DNA of 44,822 bases, taken from NCBI GenBank assembly GCA_963205245.1, contig CAUJIB010000016.1, positions 1-44,822 of the forward strand. The letters are read 5' to 3'. The notes under the pieces are model-generated. The model was not told where the DNA came from and made no database searches. It saw nothing but the letters and a program-made list of their open reading frames with translations. Source of the stretch: Pseudomonadota bacterium. Its GTDB lineage: Bacteria; Pseudomonadota; Alphaproteobacteria; Rickettsiales; SXRF01. How positions within the stretch are numbered: position 1 is the first letter of the stretch; each line of letters opens with the position of its first letter. Position numbers and translations under genes: made by a program. Positions 18,067 to 25,730 of the stretch are shown here, in pieces.

Positions 18067-18422
18067 TCCAACGCTCCTTTTTTCCACTCATAGATAAAGC
18101 CAATGGTAAGAACTGCAAGGAAAGCCATCATAGACCAAAAACCCATCACCCCTATTTCACGCAATGTCACTGCCCAAGGAAATAAGAATGCTACCTCTAA
18201 ATCAAAAATAATAAATAAAATAGCTACCAGATAAAAACGTACGTCAAATTTACCGCGTGCATCACCAAACACTTCAAAACCGCATTCATAAGGTGAAATT
18301 TTCTCAGCATCAGGCTTTTGCCTTCCGACAATCATAGGAGCAAAAATCATAACAATAGATAAGCCAACCGCAATGGCAATAAACACCAAAATCGGGAAAT
18401 ACCCTGCAACCACTTGATCCAT
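18057..18422 (-). CDS. nuoA: NADH-quinone oxidoreductase subunit A (first gene of the operon)
   Basis: Small three-helix membrane subunit next to NuoJ and NuoH. The signature [43 protein letters not shown] is complete, with the loop cysteine and the acidic helix. At 121 aa it is normal. Being the first gene, it should follow the operon promoter in the 156-base divergent gap to the 163-aa gene. Its 3' end overlaps nuoB. Confidence 0.97.
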   Translation of the reverse strand: MDQVVAGYFPILVFIAIAVGLSIVMIFAPMIVGRQKPDAEKISPYECGFEVFGDARGKFDVRFYLVAILFIIFDLEVAFLFPWAVTLREIGVMGFWSMMAFLAVLTIGFIYEWKKGALEWE

Positions 18423-18478
18423 AAGAATACAAACTCACATTTATTTATTGTTTTGATAGTGTAATAATAGGGAAATAG

Positions 18479-18507
18479 AGTATAAACAAGTCCTTTTATA
18501 ACATAAA
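18479..18507 (-). promoter_or_regulatory. Candidate sigma-70 promoter of the nuo operon
   Basis: On the minus strand TTTATG and TATACT are separated by 17 bases, about 57 bases before the nuoA ATG. The -10 box is a good match and the -35 box a poor one (3 of 6). It is read by eye only. An inverted repeat AAGTCC/GGACTT overlaps its spacer and -35 region. Confidence 0.3.
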
Positions 18508-18523
18508 GCATTTTTATGGACTT
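18488..18523. repeat. Inverted repeat AAGTCC ... GGACTT in the nuoA divergent gap
   Basis: Six-base perfect arms (18488-18493 and 18518-18523) flank an inner ATAAA/TTTAT pairing with an asymmetric bulge. The element lies between nuoA and the divergent 163-aa gene and overlaps the proposed nuo promoter spacer. It could be an operator or simply an AT-rich hairpin. Confidence 0.35.
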
Positions 18524-18578
18524 ACTGAACAATTGATATATACTAACATTCGTAAATAATTATACTAGGAGCTGGAAA

Positions 18579-19070
18579 ATGGGCGGTAGTGAAATATTAA
18601 ATTCATCTGATCAAATAGAAAATGAAATAAAGGGACTAAAAAATATGTTATTTTCCCAGTATGGGAAAAATGACTACTCTCTGCGTTATGAATTTTTTAA
18701 GGAAAAATTCCCAGAAATTACAAAACAAATTATAGAGCCGGCACTCAAAGACAGCAATGTTCAGCCAGAAAAATTTATGATAGGTCATAACACGCCTACC
18801 AGTTACAATAAGTCCACTAAAACCTTGGTTATTAATAGCAAAGATTTTGATGAAGTTTATTCTAACTCACTTTCTCCGGAAAAATTATCGGAAAAAATTA
18901 CTACCGAGGTAAATAATAACCAAAGCAAAGGCGGTTCTATGTTTGATGCGATACGGAATTCTAGCGTAATCAGCGATGCAACTCATATAAATGATGGCAG
19001 CACATTACCATCTCCTACAAACCATCAAAATTTAGCAAATTTGCAACCACAGAAAAATGGGCGCGGATAA
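18579..19070 (+). CDS. Hypothetical protein, lineage-specific, overlapping queG
   Basis: Not recognised. This 163-aa soluble protein has no signal peptide or TM helix. The first 100 residues look helical and charged (IENEIKGLKNMLF, ITKQIIEPALKDSN, SPEKLSEKITTEV); the rest is low-complexity N, S, Q and P. A strong AGGAG lies eight bases before ATG. The last 14 bases overlap the queG start, so it may drive queG translation. The disordered tail and absence of a family match suggest a lineage-restricted protein. Confidence 0.65.
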   Translation: MGGSEILNSSDQIENEIKGLKNMLFSQYGKNDYSLRYEFFKEKFPEITKQIIEPALKDSNVQPEKFMIGHNTPTSYNKSTKTLVINSKDFDEVYSNSLSPEKLSEKITTEVNNNQSKGGSMFDAIRNSSVISDATHINDGSTLPSPTNHQNLANLQPQKNGRG

Positions 19071-20124
19071 ATTACCTAACGCTAGTAGGCAAGAGATAAT
19101 AACCAAGCAAGCAAAAATCATAGGCTTTGATGCTATAGGGTTTTGCAATGCGGAGCTACCTTTAGAAGCCGGACAAAATCTTTATAGATTCCTTGAAAAA
19201 AGCCATCATGGCGAAATGGAGTGGCTTAAAGAAAAAGCAGCTTGGCGTACTTCACCGCAAGCTTTATGGGCTGAAGCAAATTCGGTTATTATGCTGGGGC
19301 ATAATTATTCACCTGATGAGAACCCTCTAAACAAACTTACACAAAAAACCATAGGCAATATCTCATGCTACGCACAAAACGAAGATTATCACGATATTAT
19401 AAAGAAAAAGCTTAAACAGCTAGCGGGTTGGTTAGCTAAAGAATATGGATGTGATGTAAAAGTATTTGTAGATACTGCGGCAGTTATGGAAAAACCGCTT
19501 TCAGCAAGAGCTGGCTTAGGTTGGCAGGGTAAACACACCTGCCTTGTCAGCCGTGAATTTGGCTCTTGGTTATTTCTAGGTGCAATTTTTACAACACTTC
19601 CCCTGATTAATAACCAACAATCACCAACCGACAAACAAGACGGGTGTGGGACTTGTACACGCTGCATTGATATTTGCCCAACCGCTGCATTTACAGGGGC
19701 AAGAGAAATTGACGCCCGCAAATGCATTTCCTACCTCACCATTGAAAATAAAGGGCAGATACCTGTTGAATACCGTAAAGCAATCGGTAATCGTATATAT
19801 GGATGCGATGACTGCCTTGCAGTTTGCCCATGGAATAAATTTGCCAAAACTGCTAATGAATCCGCCTATCATCCACGAAAAGAACTAAAAGCACCACTTC
19901 TGCGTGATTTAATAACGCTGGACAATGAATCATTCCGCATCCTCTTCCGTAAGTCTCCGGTTAAACGCATCGGCTTGGAAAGATTTACTCGCAATGTACT
20001 TGTAGCTATTGGCAATAGCGATGATAAATCACTACTACCAATCATAACACCACTCGCCCAGAGCGAATCACCATTAATTGCCGAAATGGCAAGATGGGCT
20101 ATTGAAGAATTGCAAAAAATATAG
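19057..20124 (+). CDS. queG: Epoxyqueuosine reductase
   Basis: Catalyses the last step of queuosine synthesis, reducing epoxyqueuosine on tRNA with cobalamin and two [4Fe-4S] clusters. Cluster motifs are visible: CGTCTRCIDICPTAAF and CDDCLAVCPWNKFA. The N-terminal cobalamin-binding domain includes SCYAQNEDYHDIIKKKL and VDTAAVMEKPLSARAGLGWQGKHTCLVS, with the conserved aspartate. The C-terminal helical region (about 290-355) ends MARWAIEELQKI. At 355 aa it is full length. The ATG at 19057 overlaps the upstream gene, and grxC follows 12 bases later. Confidence 0.96.
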   Translation: MGADKLPNASRQEIITKQAKIIGFDAIGFCNAELPLEAGQNLYRFLEKSHHGEMEWLKEKAAWRTSPQALWAEANSVIMLGHNYSPDENPLNKLTQKTIGNISCYAQNEDYHDIIKKKLKQLAGWLAKEYGCDVKVFVDTAAVMEKPLSARAGLGWQGKHTCLVSREFGSWLFLGAIFTTLPLINNQQSPTDKQDGCGTCTRCIDICPTAAFTGAREIDARKCISYLTIENKGQIPVEYRKAIGNRIYGCDDCLAVCPWNKFAKTANESAYHPRKELKAPLLRDLITLDNESFRILFRKSPVKRIGLERFTRNVLVAIGNSDDKSLLPIITPLAQSESPLIAEMARWAIEELQKI

Positions 20125-20136
20125 TAGAAATAACCT

Positions 20137-20397
20137 ATGCCGCAAATCACTATATATACTAAAGATTACTGCCCTTACTGTGTTAAGGCAAAAAATCTTT
20201 TTCAACGGAAAGGTGTGAATGCCTTTACTGAAATTGACATCACCAATGACGAGAATTTACAACAGGAAATGATAAATAAATCAGGTGGCCGCAGAACAGT
20301 TCCACAAATTTTCATCGGCAACACTCATGTAGGTGGGTGTGATGATCTCTACGCATTAGAAAATGCCGGCAAACTTTCCCCTCTATTGGCCGACTAA
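20137..20397 (+). CDS. grxC: Glutaredoxin 3
   Basis: Small thiol-disulfide reductase that uses glutathione. The active site CPYC lies at residues 12-15 after IYTKDY, the cis-proline motif is TVPQIFIG, and the glutathione contact GGCDDLYAL follows. At 86 aa it has the standard GrxC length. It lies 12 bases after queG, so probably co-transcribed. The dithiol site marks it as class I. Confidence 0.95.
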   Translation: MPQITIYTKDYCPYCVKAKNLFQRKGVNAFTEIDITNDENLQQEMINKSGGRRTVPQIFIGNTHVGGCDDLYALENAGKLSPLLAD

Positions 20398-20426
20398 AGA
20401 TATTTTGTTAATTCATTTTTTATGAT

Positions 20427-20446
20427 TTGTTGTTTTTAAGCAACAA
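20427..20446. repeat. Short inverted repeat after grxC (weak hairpin)
   Basis: TTGTTG and CAACAA arms with a small TTTTTAAG centre lie 30 bases after the grxC stop. The stem is AT-rich and there is no following T-run, so it is not a convincing intrinsic terminator, although it could slow or end queG-grxC transcription. Confidence 0.3.
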
Positions 20447-20475
20447 TACCAAGTTTTCTACATGGTTTTTCATAC

Positions 20476-20493
20476 ACCACTATATATAGTGGT
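20476..20493. promoter_or_regulatory. 18-bp perfect palindrome ACCACTATATATAGTGGT
   Basis: Perfect dyad without a spacer, 53 bases before the first possible start of the histidine kinase gene. No T-run follows, so an operator reading is preferred over a terminator. The regulator is unknown. Confidence 0.45.
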
Positions 20494-20600
20494 AGCGTAA
20501 GTATGAATTATTTGTAAATAATACATAAAATTTTATATAAAAATAATTGTTTCAACTCCGCTTTATTACGGGAAAAGCGATAAAAAGAGGCAAAAACAGG

Positions 20601-22121
20601 GTGTTAAATTCACAGATTCAAGCAGCACGCGCAACCAAGCGTCCCAGAAAGGCACTAGCCGACAATTTAACCTCCAGCCCTAAAAGCAGGAAAACCCTTT
20701 CTTCCCCTACAATCAAGCCCAGCCTAAAGAAAAAGTCTGCAACTAAAAGTAAGCTTTCCGTTAGAACTACTAAGAGCAAAGTTCTTCCTATTGCAGCTCC
20801 TCAAACTTCAACTGTTAGATTTGTCAATAAATCATCCTCTAGAAAAACTCCTGCAGAAAATACTTTAGGTGATTTGTTATTGATGCGTAAATTTAATATG
20901 CTCCTTGATAAATTCGCAGCAGAATTATCAAAAACCACACCTTCTTCACTTGTTGCCCAAGTTAAGCAAAGCAAGTACGTGGAAGAAAAATACGAATATA
21001 TTACTCAATACGGCACACAGATTCTTAGCATATTCACCCCTTCTTCCGGCTGCACATACATATCACGCAATTTCGAAAAAATAACTGGTCAAGCTACAGA
21101 AAACTGGCTTGGTGATAAATTTTTTGCATTACTTACCACAGAATCACAAGAAAAATTAAGAACCACCTTCTGCACTATTTCTCCTTCTATTGTATCAGAA
21201 GCAAAATCACAAATTTTACGCTTAAAAATGCAGCATGGTGATGGCAAGCATTACTGGTATCAGTTTACAATCCATACTCAAGCGCAACAATATGTTTGCC
21301 TGATTGAGAATATCAATGAGCATATACAGACCCAAAACACTTTGCAGAAAGCTCGTCTGGAAGCAGAACTTGCCTTGCGAGCACGTTCAGAATTCCTTGC
21401 GAATATGAGCCATGAGCTACGTACCCCGCTTAACGCTGTGATTGGTTTTTCACAAATAATGAATGAAGGAATTTTTGGCAAAATTGAAAACCCTCATTAC
21501 GCTGAATATATCCATCACATTCAGGAAAGCGGGCATGATTTATTAGCAAAAATTGAAGACTTACTGGAAATTTCTAACATAGACGCAGGACGGATTTCCA
21601 TAGATCGCGAAGAAATTTACATTAACGACCTGATAAGACATGTACTGCAAACCCAATCACATCATGCAAAAACCGCCAAGGTATCACTTTCCTATATACC
21701 TAAAGGCAATATTCTTTTGTTCATTGATCGCCTAAAATTACAACATATTTTAGGGCATTTAGTAACTAATGCCATAAAATTTAATAATGCTGGCGGCGAA
21801 GTTACCATAGAAATAAACCGCGATGGAAAAAGCGGCATACGCTTATCTATCCATGATAATGGCGTGGGTATGAATGACCTGAAATGCCATGATATCCGCG
21901 AATCATTGCAACAAGAAAATTGCTGGACTGCAAAAAACAATCAGCATATCGGCATCGGTCTTGCCCTTACCAAAGAATTCATAGAGCTGCATGGTGGATC
22001 TGTGGAAGTAACCAGCAGTGCCGGCATAGGAACTACCGTTTCTATTACTTTACCACGTGATTGTATACGTATAATGCCATCTAGAAAAATAGAGCAAATA
22101 AAGCAGCTGGAAAATGGATAA
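20601..22121 (+). CDS. Orphan sensor histidine kinase, PAS and HisKA/HATPase domains
   Basis: Soluble (no TM) sensor kinase. From the chosen start there is a very basic K/S/R-rich segment (1 to about 85), then a helical linker, a PAS domain (about 128-240, with TYISRNFEKITGQ), and HisKA with the H-box FLANMSHELRTPLNAVIGFSQ (His at about 271). HATPase follows, with an N-box (HLVTNAIKFNN), G1 (DNGVGM) and G2 (GIGLALTKEFIELHGG). The ORF track starts at TTG 20547 with no ribosome site; GTG 20601 has AGAGG nearby and gives 506 aa, but the start is uncertain. No response regulator is adjacent. The gene overlaps the COQ9-family gene by eight bases. Confidence 0.9.
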   Translation: MLNSQIQAARATKRPRKALADNLTSSPKSRKTLSSPTIKPSLKKKSATKSKLSVRTTKSKVLPIAAPQTSTVRFVNKSSSRKTPAENTLGDLLLMRKFNMLLDKFAAELSKTTPSSLVAQVKQSKYVEEKYEYITQYGTQILSIFTPSSGCTYISRNFEKITGQATENWLGDKFFALLTTESQEKLRTTFCTISPSIVSEAKSQILRLKMQHGDGKHYWYQFTIHTQAQQYVCLIENINEHIQTQNTLQKARLEAELALRARSEFLANMSHELRTPLNAVIGFSQIMNEGIFGKIENPHYAEYIHHIQESGHDLLAKIEDLLEISNIDAGRISIDREEIYINDLIRHVLQTQSHHAKTAKVSLSYIPKGNILLFIDRLKLQHILGHLVTNAIKFNNAGGEVTIEINRDGKSGIRLSIHDNGVGMNDLKCHDIRESLQQENCWTAKNNQHIGIGLALTKEFIELHGGSVEVTSSAGIGTTVSITLPRDCIRIMPSRKIEQIKQLENG

Positions 22122-22722
22122 GAAAAAGGCAAGCGCAGATATTATTACCCATGCCTTGCCGCTTGTTCCTTTTGAAGGCTGGACACAAGTTACTCTGTGG
22201 AAAGCTGCCCTTGCTGCCGGATATAAGAAAACTGATACAGTGCGGGTTTTTTCCGGTGGGGCGATAGATGCAGTAGATGCTTATTCCCAAATGATAGACG
22301 CGCAAATGCTAGCAGTATTGTCACATTATCATATGGATAATATGAAAATCCGTGAACGCATAACCACTGCCATTCGCTTACGGTTAGAAATACAAACACC
22401 ACACAGAGAAGCAGTCCGCAAAGTAGTTGCTATGCACTCCCTACCTTTTTATGCACATCGCGGATTACGAGCCCTTTATGAAACTGTTGATAATATCTGG
22501 TATGCCATCGGTGACACATCAACTGATTTCAATTTCTACAGCAAACGCCTTAGTTTAGCTGGTGTATACTCCTCTACCCTACTCTTCTGGCTAAATGATA
22601 ACAGTGCCGGACAAGAAGCAACTTGGCAATTCCTAGACAGAAGGATTGAAGAAGTTATGGTCATTGAAAAAGCTAAATATAAGCTAAAATCGTGGCTCAG
22701 CAAGAAGAAGATTTTCGGATAG
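22114..22722 (+). CDS. COQ9-family ubiquinone biosynthesis protein
   Basis: COQ9 proteins bind lipid and support ubiquinone hydroxylation (with COQ7 in eukaryotes). Signatures include VPFEGWTQVTLWKAALAAGYK at the N-terminus and GDTSTDFNFYSKRLSLAGVYSS, then LLFWLNDNSAGQEATWQFLDRRIEEV. At 202 aa it has the usual bacterial size. The fold resembles TetR-type regulators without DNA-binding function. It begins inside the kinase gene (eight-base overlap), so the two are co-translated. This gives an unusual pairing of a kinase with a ubiquinone gene. Confidence 0.9.
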   Translation: MDKKKASADIITHALPLVPFEGWTQVTLWKAALAAGYKKTDTVRVFSGGAIDAVDAYSQMIDAQMLAVLSHYHMDNMKIRERITTAIRLRLEIQTPHREAVRKVVAMHSLPFYAHRGLRALYETVDNIWYAIGDTSTDFNFYSKRLSLAGVYSSTLLFWLNDNSAGQEATWQFLDRRIEEVMVIEKAKYKLKSWLSKKKIFG

Positions 22723-22791
22723 AGGCCATTAACATAGTAATTCCTATTTTTTGTAGGATTTACAAAGAAACTTCTTGTATTTTATAACAGA

Positions 22792-22818
22792 TTGGCTATG
22801 TTTCCGCCTCTTTATAGT
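22792..22818 (+). promoter_or_regulatory. Candidate promoter upstream of tRNA-Arg
   Basis: TTGGCT and TATAGT with a 15-base spacer lie about 20 bases before the tRNA 5' end. The spacer is short and the -35 match is partial, so this is tentative. Confidence 0.3.
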
Positions 22819-22838
22819 GTTTATGGCACTTGTAAAAT

Positions 22839-22915
22839 GGACCCGTAGCTCAGCTGGATAGAGCATTTGACTACGAATCAAAAGGTCGGGCGTTCGAATC
22901 GCTCCGGGTCCACCA
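22839..22915 (+). tRNA. tRNA-Arg (anticodon ACG), CCA encoded
   Basis: Acceptor arms GGACCCG (22839-22845) and CGGGTCC (22905-22911) pair perfectly, followed by A and an encoded CCA. The D arm reads GCTC...GAGC, the anticodon stem TTTGA/TCAAA surrounds loop CTACGAA with anticodon ACG, and the T loop is TTCGAAT. The ACG wobble adenine is normally deaminated to inosine to read CGU, CGC and CGA. It follows the COQ9-family gene, and the surrounding 296-base intergenic region holds nothing else I can call. Confidence 0.97.
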
Positions 22916-23018
22916 TATTTCCTTATTTACCTTATTTTTACAGAAAATAGAAAAATGGTTTTTGGAATACTTTTTATCCGTTCCTGCTGATATCTAAAAA
23001 ACCAGTCAACTAAGAATT

Positions 23019-23507
23019 TTACTCTGTAATTTCTTTATCTTTTTTATTCTTATCCTCAACTAGGTATTTTATACTATCACCCCATTCCTCTAAAAGCCTA
23101 ACCTGTGATTTTTCTAGTGAAGCAGCACGAAACTTATATTGTATCTCCAAGAAAGCGCGTGCGGTATGACTGCCGAAATGTATCATAACCCAACCTATTG
23201 CCGCCGCTCCATAAATAAAAAGCCATACATTGGGGCTGGCTATGATTGAATCAATGTCATAATGCTTAAATTTTAGTCCAGCTATAAAAACTGGGGTGAT
23301 AGTAGGTAAAATTGCCGCCAAATTACAGGCAAAAATGGTACGAAATGTTGTAAGATCAGGATCATCATCAACGAAATAAGCAGCTATTGATGGAAGAATG
23401 GCAATAAGCAGAAAAATAAACCCCATCTTCAAAACCAGAATCAGCAATATTCCCGATAATATCATAAGTAATGGAATAAATTTTTGCCCTATTCTTAATA
23501 GAAACAT
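23019..23507 (-). CDS. Small multi-pass membrane protein downstream of the pseudokinase
   Basis: Not recognised. The 162-aa protein has about four hydrophobic stretches: 10-48 (one or two helices), 55-80 and 93-113. It ends in a soluble, charged tail (from about 115) with LEIQYKFRAASLEKSQVRLLEEWGDSIKYLVEDKNKKDKE, which looks helical. It begins one base after the stop of the pseudokinase (TGAGATG), so the pair is translationally tight. A partner role for the tail-anchored pseudokinase is inferred from this spacing alone. No enzymatic motif was seen. Confidence 0.75.
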   Translation of the reverse strand: MFLLRIGQKFIPLLMILSGILLILVLKMGFIFLLIAILPSIAAYFVDDDPDLTTFRTIFACNLAAILPTITPVFIAGLKFKHYDIDSIIASPNVWLFIYGAAAIGWVMIHFGSHTARAFLEIQYKFRAASLEKSQVRLLEEWGDSIKYLVEDKNKKDKEITE

Positions 23508-23508
23508 C

Positions 23509-25656
23509 TCAATTACTCCGCACTGATAAGATAACGCTAACTATTAAGGCGATAATTGCTATATAATGCGCCATCCTCGCACCTAAACGCTTGCTGTGTA
23601 TATCTATCATCTCTTTTCTTTTGTAATAAATTATATCACTGGCATTCTGCTTGAAGTTTCTAGAGGCTTGCTGGAAAGCACTTACTTCCACCTGTGCATA
23701 GCCAGATTCTATCATAACCTCCGCTACTTTCGCAATACTGCCGCTACGAGCAGCACTAGCTAGCATATTCAATAATTTTTTCTTCATAGTTTTACTACGT
23801 ATTACATCAAGTGACGGCATAATCCTTGTCGCCAGCCAATTAGTCAAACCGGGTAGATTATTAAGTTTGGTTCTGTATTGTGCAGAGGCTAGTAATTTTA
23901 ATGATATCATCGCCGGATTCTTAGAAAGTGTGATGTGAGCATCCAGCTGTGGAAGATGTATCTCGTGTTGCACCCCCAAATGACTGGCAATAAAAGCTGC
24001 TATATGCCTGTCTATCGGGTCACTGTTACTAAATAAGCTTGGTGATAACTGATCCAAAGCTTTTAATAAAGCTGTCAGCGAAGAAACATGCTTACCTGCA
24101 AGCAATGGACTTAAACAACGAATCCCCAGATTAAGATCATAAAAAATACGCTCTACACCAAAACCCAGACCGGTATTACGAATCACAGTACGCAGCCGGT
24201 CTAAACGCAAAGAAACCGCATCAATTACTTCACTCTCCAGCTCATCACGTTTCTCTACTTCTTTATTTTTTTGGTCTATTATAAAATGAAACATGCTCAG
24301 CTCAATGAACTGCATAATCTGATGTAATTCCAATTCTGATTTAGCCAGAACCATCTGGGCAAACAGATTATTTATCCCATCAAGATTGAAAGCGAGTTTA
24401 TGAAAACGGATAGGTCCTGCAGGGTCGAATACCGTAATAACCCGCATTATCTGCTCATTCATATAAGAATCATTTTTCTTACCTGGAGTATTAACAGCCT
24501 TAGCGGTGCGCAGCAAATATTCATTTAATTCTTTGTTACGAAGTGAAATAGCCACCCATGTTGATAAATGGCCATCAGAAAAAATCTCAGAAACAGAATT
24601 CCAGTTTTTGAAAAATATATGCGCCACTTCCCTACGGGTATAGGCTTCTTCTCCTCCAAATTCAAAAGGCCTTATTGCTTCTTGCTGTGGAGGTGTAGGC
24701 ATCACATTATAGCGTTTTCCATCAAGCCAAGCCTTAAGATAACGGTAATTCCAGCGATCATGGGAGTGATGGCTGAGCATTCCACGAAAGAAATCATAAA
24801 ACACTTCCGGCATATCTTTGTTTAAGGTCAGAGCGTCAAAAGCCCCTTTGCCTAAAATTCCTTTTATTAAATCATCTTCGGTAAGACCTGAAAAATGGTT
24901 CATTCCATAAATAATATGCAGTACAACTATAGATAAAGCATAATAATCCTGCTTTGAATCACCATCACCTTTTCCTGCTGGAAGAGCCTGCATACGCTCA
25001 ACAGGTTCATAATAAAAAGCCTGGGAAAAACCACAAGGTTCCGTAACACAAGGACCAAGCAATATAGAATTTGTTGCAGTATCAAAATAAATATTCTCAC
25101 AGTTTATATTGCCGTGTGTGACCCCCAATTCACTCAAATACTGTATAGCAAGAGCCAGAGGGGCAATTACAGAAGTACAAATAAATTCAAATCCGGGACG
25201 GTGTTTTGTTATATTTATAAGCTTAGATAGTTTTTCACCTTTTGGTTTTTCGTATAAAATTACCAACCGCTCTTCCTGCGGTCTGGATAATTCTACTATT
25301 CCAAATGTCACTAACACCATAAGATTAGGATGCGGGGCATTCATAAGCGGCGACAGTATCTGTACGCGCGGCAATGAATTAACCTCGCAAACAAGAGCTA
25401 TATACTGTTTATCAGGTTTTTTAGTATCAACCGCATTATAGGCTAATGCGGTTTTGAAATTAAAATCAGGCAGTGGGGAGTTTAAGTCTATTTTATAATG
25501 GCCATCTAATAGATCTTTTTCATTATTAACAAAAGAAGATGGTGTATATCCGCGCAAAAAAACGCTGAAGGTTTTGTTCAATTCATCCTCAAGCTCAGCG
25601 TTAGATGAACTTTTCATTGTATTAACCGACTGCTTTTTTGCTACTTCCTGTGCCAT
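23509..25656 (-). CDS. Tail-anchored protein with an inactive protein-kinase-like domain
   Basis: Residues about 65-310 fit a protein kinase fold. The catalytic loop is HGNINCENI (181-189), where HRDxKxxN would be expected. The aspartate of the D-x-W/Y-x-L-G-x-like segment (D237 in KQDYYALSIVVL) and a late arginine (R301) are kept. The beta3 lysine is replaced (YIALVC, Cys at 90), the catalytic Asp is Asn and no DFG is visible (LLGPC). This is thus a pseudokinase. The remaining 400 residues are mostly helical and unrecognised. A single TM helix at about 695-712 (YIAIIALIVSVILSV) near the end suggests tail anchoring with a cytoplasmic body. It sits between a TPR lipoprotein and a membrane protein gene. 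Confidence 0.8.
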   Translation of the reverse strand: MAQEVAKKQSVNTMKSSSNAELEDELNKTFSVFLRGYTPSSFVNNEKDLLDGHYKIDLNSPLPDFNFKTALAYNAVDTKKPDKQYIALVCEVNSLPRVQILSPLMNAPHPNLMVLVTFGIVELSRPQEERLVILYEKPKGEKLSKLINITKHRPGFEFICTSVIAPLALAIQYLSELGVTHGNINCENIYFDTATNSILLGPCVTEPCGFSQAFYYEPVERMQALPAGKGDGDSKQDYYALSIVVLHIIYGMNHFSGLTEDDLIKGILGKGAFDALTLNKDMPEVFYDFFRGMLSHHSHDRWNYRYLKAWLDGKRYNVMPTPPQQEAIRPFEFGGEEAYTRREVAHIFFKNWNSVSEIFSDGHLSTWVAISLRNKELNEYLLRTAKAVNTPGKKNDSYMNEQIMRVITVFDPAGPIRFHKLAFNLDGINNLFAQMVLAKSELELHQIMQFIELSMFHFIIDQKNKEVEKRDELESEVIDAVSLRLDRLRTVIRNTGLGFGVERIFYDLNLGIRCLSPLLAGKHVSSLTALLKALDQLSPSLFSNSDPIDRHIAAFIASHLGVQHEIHLPQLDAHITLSKNPAMISLKLLASAQYRTKLNNLPGLTNWLATRIMPSLDVIRSKTMKKKLLNMLASAARSGSIAKVAEVMIESGYAQVEVSAFQQASRNFKQNASDIIYYKRKEMIDIHSKRLGARMAHYIAIIALIVSVILSVRSN

Positions 25657-25730
25657 ATCTTAACCTAAATGGTTTTCTTGATGATGTCACAATTCAAAAT
25701 AAATTTCTACAATTTAGAAGATCTGTTTTA

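Noticed and set aside
22723-22838. TCCTA/TAGGA hairpin with T-run downstream of the COQ9 gene as a terminator
   Set aside because: The stem is five base pairs and the T-run is in the loop instead of after the stem.
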